In this document: positions 28,623-36,714 of the stretch, piece after piece
Layout: each line of letters opens with the position of its first letter
Numbering within the stretch: the first letter of the stretch is position 1
Assembly: GCF_000832305.1 (NCBI RefSeq)
Contig: NZ_CP010536.1
Span: 3,038,001-3,102,000 of the forward strand
DNA length: 64,000 nt
From: Cupriavidus basilensis
Lineage (GTDB): Bacteria; Pseudomonadota; Gammaproteobacteria; Burkholderiales; Burkholderiaceae
Direction: 5' to 3'
Position numbers and translations under genes: made by a program
Notes under the pieces: model-generated
Seen by the model: only the letters and a program-made list of their open reading frames with translations
Databases searched by the model: none
Told to the model about the DNA's origin: nothing

Positions 28623-29357
28623 ATGAGCGATACCATGGCCAAGTACAAGGTGTTACTGGTCGAGGACGATGATCGCCTCGCACAGCTTGTCAGCGAGTAT
28701 CTGGGCAACTACGAATTCGTGGTGGAGGTGGTGCGGCGCGGCGATATCGCGGTGGCCGCCGTCCAGGCCCTGCGTCCGGCGCTGGTCATCCTCGACCTGA
28801 TGCTGCCGCATATGGATGGCATGGAGGTGTGCCGCGGCATTCGCGCTTTCTCGCGCGTGCCCGTGCTGATCCTGACTGCGCGCGTCGATACGTATGACCA
28901 GGTGGCAGGGCTGGAGATCGGCGCCGACGACTATGTGGTCAAGCCCATCGAGCCAAGGCTGCTGGTGGCGCGCGCCCGCGCCCTGCTACGGCGTGCCGCC
29001 GCAGAGCGGGTTGCCGAGACCGCCACGCCCGCGCAGCGGGGCCATGAGCTGGTATTCGGCGCACTGGTGATCTCGCCGCCGAACCGGCAGGTGACATGGC
29101 GCGGGCAAGAGGTGGACCTGAAGACCACCGAGTTCAACCTGCTGCTGATCCTGGCGCGCGCCGCCGGCACCGTGCTGAGCCGCGACGACATCCTCAAGGC
29201 ATTGCGCGGCATCGAGTTCGATGGCATCGACCGCACCGTCGACTCCGGCATCTCGCGGCTGCGCCGCCGCTTCGAGGATGCCTCGCCCGAGCCGCACAAG
29301 ATCAAGACCATCTGGGGCCGCGGCTACCTGTTCAGCCCGTCGGCATGGGAGGAATGA
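28623..29357 (+). CDS. OmpR-family response regulator, RstA-like
   Basis: A 244-residue regulator. The receiver domain has acidic residues VEDDD (14-17), the phosphorylated Asp58 in VILDLMLP, Thr85 in LILTAR and Lys107 in DDYVVKP. The winged-helix domain (about 140-240) has LKTTEFNLLLILA, LSRDDILKALRGIEFDGIDRTVDSGISRLRRRF and IKTIWGRGYLF. GIEFDGIDR with RTVDS resembles RstA. An alternative ATG lies at 28635. The stop TGA directly abuts the start of the kinase gene. Confidence 0.93.
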   Translation: MSDTMAKYKVLLVEDDDRLAQLVSEYLGNYEFVVEVVRRGDIAVAAVQALRPALVILDLMLPHMDGMEVCRGIRAFSRVPVLILTARVDTYDQVAGLEIGADDYVVKPIEPRLLVARARALLRRAAAERVAETATPAQRGHELVFGALVISPPNRQVTWRGQEVDLKTTEFNLLLILARAAGTVLSRDDILKALRGIEFDGIDRTVDSGISRLRRRFEDASPEPHKIKTIWGRGYLFSPSAWEE

Positions 29358-30686
29358 ATGGTCCGCTCGCTACTCAAGCTCTATCTGCTGGTGATCCTGG
29401 CAGCGGCCGGCGCGGTGACTGTCATCGACAACACGTTTATCCCGCTGTTCCATGAACATTTCACCGAGACCGAACGCGAAAGCCGCAAGGGTTATGCCTT
29501 TACGCTCTCCCAATTCCTCGGGCCGCAACAGGGTCCCGAGCGCGAAGCCGCGCTTTCCATCCTGCAAGAACACTCGCGCGAGACGTTTGACCTGGTCGAC
29601 GCCGCCAGCCTGACGCATCTCGATGCACAGCAGCGCAGCGACCTTGCCACCGGCAAACTGGTGCTAAGCCAGGACGCCAAGCACTACTACCTGCCGCTGC
29701 GCGATGGCCAGATCCTGCACGCGTACAGCGTGGAAGACGACCACACCAACATCTCGGTGCTGGCCTACGGCTTGATCGCCCTTGCCACCTTGCTGTCGAT
29801 CATCGCCTGGGTGTGGTACCACTGGCGCGACCTGGACAAGCTGCAGCAGGCGGCAAGGGATTTCGGCAACGGCAAGCTGTCGACCCGGGCCAACCTGCCC
29901 CGGCGCTCCAACATCTCCGCACTCGCCAGGCAATTCAATGAGATGGCCGAACAGATTGAAGCCTCGATCGTGCACCAGCGCGAAATGATGCACGGCATCT
30001 CGCACGAGCTGAAGACGCCGATCGCACGGCTGGAGTTCGGCATCGCGCTGCTGCAGTCGGCCGGCACTGGCGAAGCGGAACAGGCGCGCCAGGTATTGCG
30101 GCTGGAGGACTTGCGCCGCGACGTGCGCGAGCTCGACGAGCTGGTCACCGAGCTGCTGACGCTAGGCCAGCTCGAGCAAGGCGCGGCGCCGATGATGCTG
30201 ATGCGCGTATCAGTGAGTGAGCTGATCGACAGTGTCGCGGCCAGCGTGGCCGATGAGGTGGCGGATAACAAGCTCACGCTCTCGGCCTACGCCAGCGGCC
30301 CTGCGCCCCACCACGTCTGCGATCCACGGCTGGCGGCGCGGGCGCTGCTCAACCTCTGCCGCAACGCCACCCGCTACGCGCGCAGCGCCATCCACCTGCA
30401 CGCCGAGACCGACGCGGCAGGCACCTTGACCCTGACGGTGGAGGACGATGGCCCCGGCATTGCGCCAGAGGAGCGCGCCCGCATTTTCGAGCCCTTCCAC
30501 AGGCCCGATTCCAGCCGCAACCGTCATACCGGGGGGTTCGGCCTGGGGCTGGCCATTGTGCGGCGCATCGCGCTGCTGCATGGCGGCCAAGTCAGGCTGG
30601 ACAGCAGCAGCGAAGGCGGCGCGCGCTTCGTGATCAGCTTGCCAAGCATGGACGAGCCCGCCATGCCCGGCAAGCCGGCGAGTTGA
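29358..30686 (+). CDS. Sensor histidine kinase, RstB-like
   Basis: A 442-residue inner-membrane kinase. Transmembrane segments are at about residues 5-27 and 132-153, with a roughly 100-residue periplasmic sensor between. A HAMP linker (about 154-205, WRDLDKLQQAARDFGNGKL) is followed by the phospho-acceptor His216 in HGISHELKTPIARLEF. The ATPase domain has NLCRNATRYA (N box), VEDDGPGIAPEER (G1) and GGFGLGLAIVRRI (G2). Its ATG follows the regulator's TGA with no gap. The signal sensed is unknown. Confidence 0.93.
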   Translation: MVRSLLKLYLLVILAAAGAVTVIDNTFIPLFHEHFTETERESRKGYAFTLSQFLGPQQGPEREAALSILQEHSRETFDLVDAASLTHLDAQQRSDLATGKLVLSQDAKHYYLPLRDGQILHAYSVEDDHTNISVLAYGLIALATLLSIIAWVWYHWRDLDKLQQAARDFGNGKLSTRANLPRRSNISALARQFNEMAEQIEASIVHQREMMHGISHELKTPIARLEFGIALLQSAGTGEAEQARQVLRLEDLRRDVRELDELVTELLTLGQLEQGAAPMMLMRVSVSELIDSVAASVADEVADNKLTLSAYASGPAPHHVCDPRLAARALLNLCRNATRYARSAIHLHAETDAAGTLTLTVEDDGPGIAPEERARIFEPFHRPDSSRNRHTGGFGLGLAIVRRIALLHGGQVRLDSSSEGGARFVISLPSMDEPAMPGKPAS

Positions 30687-30699
30687 GGAGCCGCCCCCC

Positions 30700-30801
30700 A
30701 TGAAATGGTCGACGATCGTTACCGTGCTGCTTGCGTGGATGGCCGCCTGCGCCTGCGCCGGCTGGCTGGCGATGGCGTTTTCCGGTCTGGCGGCGCAGTG
30801 A
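30700..30801 (+). CDS. Possible 33-residue membrane peptide after the kinase gene
   Basis: The frame starts MKWSTIVTVLLAWMAAC and ends AFSGLAAQ, a single hydrophobic helix with a positive N-terminal residue. GAGGAG lies 9 bases before the ATG, and the frame begins 13 bp after the kinase stop. The good ribosome-binding site and position suggest a real small protein co-translated with the two-component system, perhaps modulating the kinase, but this is inference. Confidence 0.45.
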   Translation: MKWSTIVTVLLAWMAACACAGWLAMAFSGLAAQ

Positions 30802-30839
30802 TGGCGCGGTAGTGACGGAAGCTGCCCGCGCAACAAAAC

Positions 30840-30872
30840 AAAAAGCCTGCCGGGACTCCGGGCAGGCTTTTT
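30840..30872. terminator. Terminator for the kinase operon and tRNA-fMet
   Basis: A 12-bp stem (AAAAAGCCTGCC with its complement) with A and T runs on both sides, 15 bp from the 3' end of the leftward tRNA gene. Confidence 0.9.
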
Positions 30873-30886
30873 AGTAGAATACGGTC

Positions 30887-30962
30887 TGGTTGCGGAGGCA
30901 GGACTTGAACCTGCGACCTTCGGGTTATGAGCCCGACGAGCTGCCAACTGCTCCACCCCGCG
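30887..30962 (-). tRNA. Initiator tRNA-fMet (CAT)
   Basis: 76 bases with encoded CCA. The anticodon loop CTCATAA contains CAT. Initiator hallmarks are the C1-A72 mismatch (CGCGGGG against CTCCGCA) and three consecutive G-C pairs in the anticodon stem (GGG/CCC). A TATAGT -10 lies at 30975-30980 on the same strand. Confidence 0.95.
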
Positions 30963-31022
30963 TCAGAGGGGCGTACTATACGCCACCTTGACGGATTTGC
31001 ATAGCTTTTCCGGCGCGCTTTC

Positions 31023-31052
31023 TTGACAGCGTTTACGTAAACGTGTAAAAGC
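31023..31052 (+). promoter_or_regulatory. Cold-shock gene promoter with twin GTWWAC sites in the spacer
   Basis: A consensus TTGACA (31023-31028) is followed by the perfect 12-bp palindrome GTTTACGTAAAC (31031-31042), then TAAAAG (31046-31051) as a weak -10 with a 17-bp spacer. The palindrome consists of two adjacent hexamers, GTTTAC and GTAAAC, both fitting GTWWAC. It may bind a regulator or be a methylation target. Confidence 0.6.
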
Positions 31053-31091
31053 AAGTGGGCGCATTCTTTGCGCTCAAAAAAGGATTTTTCC

Positions 31092-31289
31092 ATGGAAACT
31101 GGTACCGTCAAGTTCTTCAACGCCCAGAAGGGTTTTGGCTTCATCACCCCGGACGCTGGTGGCAAGGACTTGTTCGTCCACATCTCTCAGGTTCGCGGGG
31201 GTGCTCCGCTGCAAGATAACCAGCGAGTGCAATACCAGTCGCAACAGGGCAAGAAGGGTCCTGAAGCGGCCAATGTTTCCCCCGTTTGA
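31092..31289 (+). CDS. Cold-shock domain protein
   Basis: A 65-residue CspA-family RNA/DNA chaperone starting [23 protein letters not shown]1 is KGFGFI (13-18) and RNP2 is LFVHIS (27-32). The last third ([20 protein letters not shown]) departs from the usual LKEGQxVxFE pattern. A long AT-rich leader and AGGA site precede the ATG at 31092; an upstream ATG at 31068 lies in that leader. It is followed after 34 bp by rpsU, a pairing seen in other beta-proteobacteria. Confidence 0.93.
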   Translation: METGTVKFFNAQKGFGFITPDAGGKDLFVHISQVRGGAPLQDNQRVQYQSQQGKKGPEAANVSPV

Positions 31290-31323
31290 ACCCGCCGCTT
31301 TGCGGCAATGCTAAAGGACAGAA

Positions 31324-31536
31324 TTGACTAAGATCGTCTTGAAACCAGGTGAGCCCGTTGAAGTTGCAATGCGGCGTTTCCGTCGGGCCATCCTCCAGAC
31401 CGGCCTGATCGTTGAACTCAAGAGCCGTACCGCTTACGAGAAGCCCACGACCGAGCGCAAGCGCAAGAAGAAAGCCGCGGAATCGCGCCTTCGCAAACGC
31501 CTGCGCATGCAGATGTTGCCGAAGAAGATGTACTGA
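31324..31536 (+). CDS. rpsU: Ribosomal protein bS21, paralogue paired with a cold-shock gene
   Basis: A 70-residue protein with the S21 signature [20 protein letters not shown] and a basic C-terminus ending QMLPKKMY. It starts with TTG at 31324, 7 bases after AAGGA. The sequence is more divergent than the main rpsU of Burkholderia (for example [13 protein letters not shown] and [12 protein letters not shown]), so it is probably one of several S21 copies. bS21 sits near the anti-Shine-Dalgarno end of 16S rRNA and affects initiation; co-expression with a cold-shock protein suggests condition-specific ribosomes. Confidence 0.92.
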   Translation: MTKIVLKPGEPVEVAMRRFRRAILQTGLIVELKSRTAYEKPTTERKRKKKAAESRLRKRLRMQMLPKKMY

Positions 31537-31590
31537 TTCGGCACAGCAAGCGGCGAGCGCGCTTCGACGCGTTTCTGCCGCAGGCCGTAT

Positions 31591-31620
31591 AAATCCGCCA
31601 GTCATTGCCTGGCGGATTTT
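31591..31620 (+). terminator. csp-rpsU terminator
   Basis: An 11-bp stem (AAATCCGCCAG with its complement) followed by TTTTCTTGTTTT, 55 bp after rpsU. Confidence 0.88.
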
Positions 31621-31926
31621 CTTGTTTTAGCGGCGCCGTCGGATGTCCGGCCCTTCGTGGCCTGACAACCGCCGACCGGCCCTGATACCGCCCTGCCCAT
31701 CGCTCCAATCGGACCGAGCGCGGCCGGCGCTATGCTTGCGTTCGCCCTTTGTGTGCGACACAGCCAGCACTTTTACTCCTCTCTTCGTCATTTAATGGCT
31801 CCAGACGCGCGTATGCGCTGCTGCCGCATTGTCTCGCGTTAAAGCTACGGCACTTGCCGCTGCGACTGGCAAGATAACAGGCCGCACGATGCGTGGCGGC
31901 CCGATTGGCCAGCAACTCCCCCTGCG
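31621..31926. other. Intergenic region without recognisable genes
   Basis: About 306 bp between the rpsU terminator and the end of the leftward LysE gene. Short frames exist but none has a ribosome-binding site or recognisable sequence. Confidence 0.4.
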
Positions 31927-32544
31927 TCAGCTGCGCACCGCAATCAGCGCGCCCGCGCCAATCAACGTGATGCCGCCCGCGCGCTGTACATTGGCCTGGG
32001 CACGCTGTGTGGTAAGGCGCTTGGCCAGCGCGCGCGCCAGCAGCGCGTAGACAGCGGCGTTGGCGCTCGCCATGACCACGAAGGTGGGAATCAGCACCAC
32101 GGCCTGCGGCCAGAAGGCCAGGCGCGCGTCAAGGAACTGCGGCACGAAGGCCACGAAGAACACGATGCTCTTGGGATTGAGCGCGGTGACCAGCCATGCC
32201 TTGGCAAAGCGCTGGCGGCTGCTCCCCGACTGTGCCGTGACCGCCATGGCGCCGGCACGCGAGGCGCCGCGCAAGGCCTGGATGCCCAGGTAGACGAGGT
32301 AAGCCGCACCGGCCCACTTCAACGCCGTGAACAAGGCCGCCGAGGTGGCCAGCACCGCGCCGAGGCCGGCCATCGACAGCGTGAACGCGGTCAGGTCGCC
32401 CGCGGCAACGCCAGCCACGGTGGCATAGGCGGAGCGGCCACGATGAGCAAGCGCATCGCCGATCACCAGCAGGATGGTCGGGCCGGGAATGATCAGGACG
32501 ACGATACTTGTCAACACAAAAGCCAGCCAGTGTTCGAATGACAT
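31927..32544 (-). CDS. LysE/RhtB family amino-acid exporter
   Basis: A 205-residue inner-membrane protein starting MSFEHWLAFVLTSIVVLIIPGPT. IPGPTILLVIGDALAHRGRSA is the family signature at the first helix, about six hydrophobic segments follow, and LNPKSIVFFVAFVPQFL (about residues 130-146) is the second signature. Such exporters release excess amino acids; substrate is unknown. The ATG at 32544 has GGAG upstream; an ATG at 32562 is possible. Confidence 0.9.
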   Translation of the reverse strand: MSFEHWLAFVLTSIVVLIIPGPTILLVIGDALAHRGRSAYATVAGVAAGDLTAFTLSMAGLGAVLATSAALFTALKWAGAAYLVYLGIQALRGASRAGAMAVTAQSGSSRQRFAKAWLVTALNPKSIVFFVAFVPQFLDARLAFWPQAVVLIPTFVVMASANAAVYALLARALAKRLTTQRAQANVQRAGGITLIGAGALIAVRS

Positions 32545-32641
32545 TGCGACTCCAGGTTTCATTGATTGGGCACCCTGCGGGTGGCGCATCAGTATAAGCA
32601 ACGCGGCTTGCCGGTGACAGGGGCGCCGGCCCTGCCACGTA

Positions 32642-33190
32642 TCAACCAGCCGGCATCGGAAAAACCAGACAGGTGGTAGTGGCGTAAGCGTAGAGCTTGC
32701 CCTGCGTGTCGACGATGCGGCCCTCGGCAATCCCGATCTGCGTGGTCAGGCTGATGACCTTGCCCTCCGCGCGAATCGGGCCGGTCTTGGCGGTCAGCGG
32801 GCGCACGTAGTTCACCTTCAGCTCCAGGGTGGTGTAGCCCTTGCCGGGCGGCAGCATGGTGTGGACAGCGCAACCCACGCAGGAATCGAGCAAGGTCGCA
32901 GCATAGCCCCCGTGCACGCTGCCGATCGGGTTGTAGTGCTGCGGGCCGGGTGTGCCCTGGAAGACGAAGCGTCCCGCGTCGAACTCCACCGGGAAGAAGT
33001 CCATCAGTTGCGCAATCGGCGCACCGGGCAGCTTGCCGGCCAGCATGTCCTCGAAGAACTGCAGCCCGGCACGTTCGCTCAACTGCGCGAGCGTCGCCAC
33101 GCCCGGGCCTCCCAGCCTGGCGCGCGCCAGTCGTTCCGCTTCCTGCCACTGTGCCAACGTGTCTTGCGCACTCATCTGCTTTGTCTCCAT
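32642..33190 (-). CDS. PaaI-family hotdog thioesterase
   Basis: A 182-residue acyl-CoA thioesterase-like protein. The hotdog core has [25 protein letters not shown] (about residues 93-117) with the HGG motif, and [28 protein letters not shown]. The start is [11 protein letters not shown] at 33190; MSAQDT at 33175 is an alternative. PaaI-type enzymes hydrolyse aromatic or short acyl-CoAs; substrate is unknown. It is divergent from the ABC exporter genes. Confidence 0.87.
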   Translation of the reverse strand: METKQMSAQDTLAQWQEAERLARARLGGPGVATLAQLSERAGLQFFEDMLAGKLPGAPIAQLMDFFPVEFDAGRFVFQGTPGPQHYNPIGSVHGGYAATLLDSCVGCAVHTMLPPGKGYTTLELKVNYVRPLTAKTGPIRAEGKVISLTTQIGIAEGRIVDTQGKLYAYATTTCLVFPMPAG

Positions 33191-33335
33191 GATCCGCTCT
33201 GATCTGCTTTTTTTGTGTCCCATGCACGCAGCAACGTTTGCCGGCATGCGCGCCCCGACGCGAACCAGCAAGATAACCGCATCCGCGAATTCTTGCTGCA
33301 GCGCGCCACAGAGCATCCGCGCAGCTGCCTGCATA

Positions 33336-34292
33336 ATGATGGATATTGCGCCCGCGGCGCGCCCAACTCCCGTCCCTGCCTTGACTGCCATTCTTGAACT
33401 ACGCAATGTAAGCAAGCAATACGGCGACACCGTCGTGGTCGACGATCTCAGCCTGAGCGTGCAACGCGGCCAGTGCTTCGGCCTGCTGGGCCCCAACGGT
33501 GCCGGCAAGACCACCACGCTGCGTTTGCTGCTGGGACTGACCACGCCGGCGTCCGGCACGCTCACGCTGTGCGGCGAGCCGATTCCACAACGTGCGCCGC
33601 AGGCCCGCATGCGGGTGGGCGTGGTGCCGCAGTTCGATAACCTCGATCCCGATTTCACCGTGGTGGAGAATCTGCGCATCTTTGGCCGTTACTTCGGCCT
33701 GGAGCGCGCCGTGATCGAGGCGCGCGTGCCGGCGCTGCTGGAATTCGCGCGGCTGGAGAGCCGTGCCAAGGCACAGGTCAGAGACCTGTCGGGCGGCATG
33801 CGCCGGCGCCTGACGGTGGCACGCGCCTTGATCAACGACCCCGACCTGCTGGTGATGGACGAGCCCACCACCGGGCTGGACCCGCAGGCGCGCCACCTGA
33901 TCTGGGAGCGCCTGAAGTCGCTGCTGGCCAACGGCAAGACCATCCTGCTGACCACGCACTTCATGGAAGAAGCCGAGCGCCTGTGCAACTACCTGTGCGT
34001 GATCGACAGCGGCCGCAAGATCGCCGAAGGCAAGCCACATGAACTGATCGACAGCCAGATCGGCTGCGACGTGGTGGAAGTGTATGGCGACAACCTGGAG
34101 CCCCTGCGCGGCGAGCTGCACCCGCTTGCGACGCGCACCGAGATGAGCGGCGAGACGCTGTTTTGCTACGTCAAGGAGCCCGCGCCGTTGCTGGCGGCGC
34201 TGCACGGCCGCAGCGGCGTGCGTTACCTGCACCGCCCTGCCAACCTGGAAGACGTCTTCCTCAAGCTGACCGGCCGCGAGATGCGGGACTGA
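33336..34292 (+). CDS. nodI: ABC exporter ATPase, NodI family
   Basis: A 318-residue ATPase. Walker A is [10 protein letters not shown] (51-60), the signature is [16 protein letters not shown] and Walker B is [14 protein letters not shown], then [14 protein letters not shown]. The C-terminal part ([34 protein letters not shown]) is specific to NodI-type ATPases. In rhizobia NodIJ exports lipochitooligosaccharide Nod factors, but non-symbiotic Burkholderiaceae carry homologues with another, unknown cargo. Two adjacent ATGs (33336, 33339) are possible starts. nodJ follows after 18 bp. Confidence 0.88.
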   Translation: MMDIAPAARPTPVPALTAILELRNVSKQYGDTVVVDDLSLSVQRGQCFGLLGPNGAGKTTTLRLLLGLTTPASGTLTLCGEPIPQRAPQARMRVGVVPQFDNLDPDFTVVENLRIFGRYFGLERAVIEARVPALLEFARLESRAKAQVRDLSGGMRRRLTVARALINDPDLLVMDEPTTGLDPQARHLIWERLKSLLANGKTILLTTHFMEEAERLCNYLCVIDSGRKIAEGKPHELIDSQIGCDVVEVYGDNLEPLRGELHPLATRTEMSGETLFCYVKEPAPLLAALHGRSGVRYLHRPANLEDVFLKLTGREMRD

Positions 34293-34310
34293 GGCCAGAC
34301 CGACTACGGA

Positions 34311-35177
34311 ATGAACATGAGCGAACAAGACCCCCGCCCCACCGTCGCGCCGGCCGCCGCCACCGCGGCGCACCCGGGCGCCGCGCCGCGGCAGCATTAC
34401 CCGCAGCCGCTGCTGCCGATGAACATGCGCAACTGGACCATGGTCTGGTACCGCAACTTCATGGTGTGGAAGAAGCTGGCGATTCCCTCGATGATCGGCA
34501 ACCTGGCCGACCCGATGATTTACCTGTTCGGGCTTGGCCTCGGACTCGGCCTGCTGGTGGGACAGGTCAACGGCGTGTCCTACATCGCCTTTCTCGCAGC
34601 CGGCACCACGGCGTCCAGCGTGATGATGTCGGCGAGCTTCGAGTCGATGTATTCCGCCTTCTCGCGCATGCATGTGCAGCGCACCTGGGAGGCCATCATG
34701 CATGCGCCGCTGACACTCGGCGACGTGGTGCTGGGCGAGATCATGTGGGCCGCTAGCAAGGCGGTGCTGTCTGGCATGGCCATCATGCTGGTGGCCGGCG
34801 CGCTGGGTTATGCGCAGTTGCCGGGCGCGTTGCTGGCGCTGCCCGTGATCGTGCTGGCGGGCATCGCGTTTGCCAGCCTGGCCATGATCGTCACGGCGCT
34901 GGCGCCCAGCTACGACTTTTTCATGTTCTACCAGACGCTGGTGATGACGCCGATGCTGCTGCTCTCTGGCGTTTTCTTCCCGCTGGAGCAATTGCCCGCG
35001 GGCGCGCAGGCCGCCACCCAGGTGCTGCCGCTAGCGCATGCGGTGGCGTTGATCCGCCCCATCATGCTGGGGCGCCCGGTCGAGAACCTGGTGCTGCACC
35101 TGATCGTGCTCGGCGCCTACGCTGCCGTGGCGCTGGTGGTGGCGCTGATGCTGCTGCGCCGGCGGCTGCTGCGCTGA
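34311..35177 (+). CDS. nodJ: ABC-2 type permease, NodJ family
   Basis: A 288-residue membrane protein. It has a Pro/Ala-rich N-terminus (1-35), then WYRNFMVWKKLAIPSMIGNLADPMIYLFGLGLGLG and five further hydrophobic segments. SFESMYSAFSRMHVQRTWEAIMHAPL and TPMLLLSGVFFPLEQLP are characteristic of NodJ. It forms the membrane pore for the NodI-like ATPase encoded just upstream. No nod biosynthesis genes (nodABC) are nearby. Confidence 0.88.
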   Translation: MNMSEQDPRPTVAPAAATAAHPGAAPRQHYPQPLLPMNMRNWTMVWYRNFMVWKKLAIPSMIGNLADPMIYLFGLGLGLGLLVGQVNGVSYIAFLAAGTTASSVMMSASFESMYSAFSRMHVQRTWEAIMHAPLTLGDVVLGEIMWAASKAVLSGMAIMLVAGALGYAQLPGALLALPVIVLAGIAFASLAMIVTALAPSYDFFMFYQTLVMTPMLLLSGVFFPLEQLPAGAQAATQVLPLAHAVALIRPIMLGRPVENLVLHLIVLGAYAAVALVVALMLLRRRLLR

Positions 35178-35511
35178 GGTTGCGGCAAAGGGAAGGACTA
35201 CCGCAAGCGCCCGTGCCGGACATGCATCCTGCCGCGGGACGGGCTGACAAGCCACCCGCGCCTTCCGTTCTGTTTATGTTGCCCTACGGCTTGTGTTGCT
35301 GATCGTGCACCCTGCTACAATGCGAACGATTATCGTTTAGATCGTCATTCCATCGCGCAGGTGAGCAGCTTATGCCGGCAGGCAACACATCGCTAGACCT
35401 CCATTCCCTCCATTACCGCGACCACCACGGCAGGCGCCATGACTGGCGCTGCGCCGCCCTCGCTCGCCTGGACGTGCCGCACGCCACCAACAACTGCCTG
35501 GAGACAGCACC
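35178..35511 (+). promoter_or_regulatory. Region upstream of macA with a Fur-like dyad at 35325-35337
   Basis: The inverted repeat AACGAT-T-ATCGTT at 35325-35337 lies in GCGAACGATTATCGTTTAG and resembles the 7-1-7 arrangement of Fur-family boxes, though G/C replaces A/T at two consensus positions. It lies about 175 bp upstream of macA. No gene was seen in the region. Confidence 0.4.
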
Positions 35512-36714
35512 GTGAACCGCACCCACCGCTTGCGCCCCTCCCCGCGCGCGCTTCGGCGCGGCGCGCTCGTGCTGCTGGTCGCCGGCGCCGCCAGCGCGCT
35601 GTGGATGGCGCAGCGCCCGGCCGTCGACTACGTCACCGTGCCGGTGGCGCGCGGCGACGTCGAGGCCATCGTCAATGCCATCGGCACACTGCAGCCGCGC
35701 CGCTATGTGGACGTGGGCGCCCAGGTCTCCGGGCAGATCCTGCGCCTGCACGCGCAGCCCGGCGCGGTGGTCGACAAGGGCAGCCTGCTGCTGGAGATCG
35801 ACCCGAGCGTGCAGCGCGCCACGGTGGATGGCGGCCGTGCCGCGCTCGCGGGACTGCGCGCGCAGCTGGCCGACCAGTTGGCGCAGCACCGGCTGGCGGG
35901 CCGGCAACTGGCGCGTCAGAAGGCCATGGCTGCCGACGGCGCCACCCGCGACGAAGACCTGCAGGTTGCCGAAGCTGCCTTCGACTCCGCCGCGGCCAAG
36001 CTCGACCGGCTGCGTGCGCAGATTGCCGAGACCCAGGCCTCGCAGCGTGCCGAGCAAGCGCGCCTGGGCTATACGCGCGTCTACGCGCCGATGGGCGGCA
36101 CGGTGGTGTCCGTCGAGGCGCGCGAGGGCCAGACCCTCAACGCCACCTATCAAACCCCTAACGTGCTGCGCATTGCCGACCTATCCGGCATGACGGTATG
36201 GACCGAGGTGTCCGAGGCCGATATCGCGCGCGTGCGGCCCGGTATGCCGGTGTACTTCACCACGCTGGGCAGCAACGACCAAGGGTCGCCACGCCGCTGG
36301 ACCGGCGCCGTGCGCCAGGTGCTGCCGGCCCCGCCCAAGGGGGCCAACGCGGCAGCCAGCGGCGAAGGCAATGCCGCCGCCGCGGCCACCAAGGCGGTGG
36401 TCTACACCGTGCTGTTTGATGTCGACAACGCGGACGGCGCGCTGATGCCGCAGATGACGGCACAGGTGTCCTTCGTCGCCGCGCACGCGCGCAACGTCGT
36501 CTCCGTGCCGCTGGCGGGGCTGACGGCCAGCGAGGACGCGCCCGGCATCTTTGCGGCGCGCGTGCTCGATGCGAACGGCACGCCGCAGGCGCGCCGCGTG
36601 CGCGTCGGGGTGCGCAGCCGCCATCTGGCCGAGGTGCGCGAGGGCCTGCGTGACGGCGACCGGCTGGTCACCGGCGAGCGCGATCGCGACGGTGTGCGGT
36701 GGCTGAAATGGTGA
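35512..36714 (+). CDS. macA: MacA-type periplasmic adaptor (membrane fusion protein)
   Basis: A 400-residue adaptor starting with GTG at 35512 behind GGAG. It has an N-terminal anchor (RRGALVLLVAGAASALWMA, about residues 20-38), a lipoyl half (YVDVGAQVSGQILRLHAQPGAVVDKGSLLLEID), an alpha-helical hairpin rich in Ala/Gln/Arg (about 105-180), the second lipoyl half (RVYAPMGGTVVSVEAREGQTLN) and beta-barrel and membrane-proximal domains. It links an inner-membrane MacB pump to an outer-membrane TolC-type channel for macrolide, peptide or siderophore export. Its stop overlaps the start of macB. Confidence 0.9.
   Translation: MNRTHRLRPSPRALRRGALVLLVAGAASALWMAQRPAVDYVTVPVARGDVEAIVNAIGTLQPRRYVDVGAQVSGQILRLHAQPGAVVDKGSLLLEIDPSVQRATVDGGRAALAGLRAQLADQLAQHRLAGRQLARQKAMAADGATRDEDLQVAEAAFDSAAAKLDRLRAQIAETQASQRAEQARLGYTRVYAPMGGTVVSVEAREGQTLNATYQTPNVLRIADLSGMTVWTEVSEADIARVRPGMPVYFTTLGSNDQGSPRRWTGAVRQVLPAPPKGANAAASGEGNAAAAATKAVVYTVLFDVDNADGALMPQMTAQVSFVAAHARNVVSVPLAGLTASEDAPGIFAARVLDANGTPQARRVRVGVRSRHLAEVREGLRDGDRLVTGERDRDGVRWLKW

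Noticed and set aside
31023..31052. MerR/LiuR-type operator in the csp promoter
   Set aside because: TTTACGTAAACGT recalls branched-chain catabolism regulator sites, but the right half is degenerate, the spacer is 17 rather than 19 bp, and the target genes do not fit.
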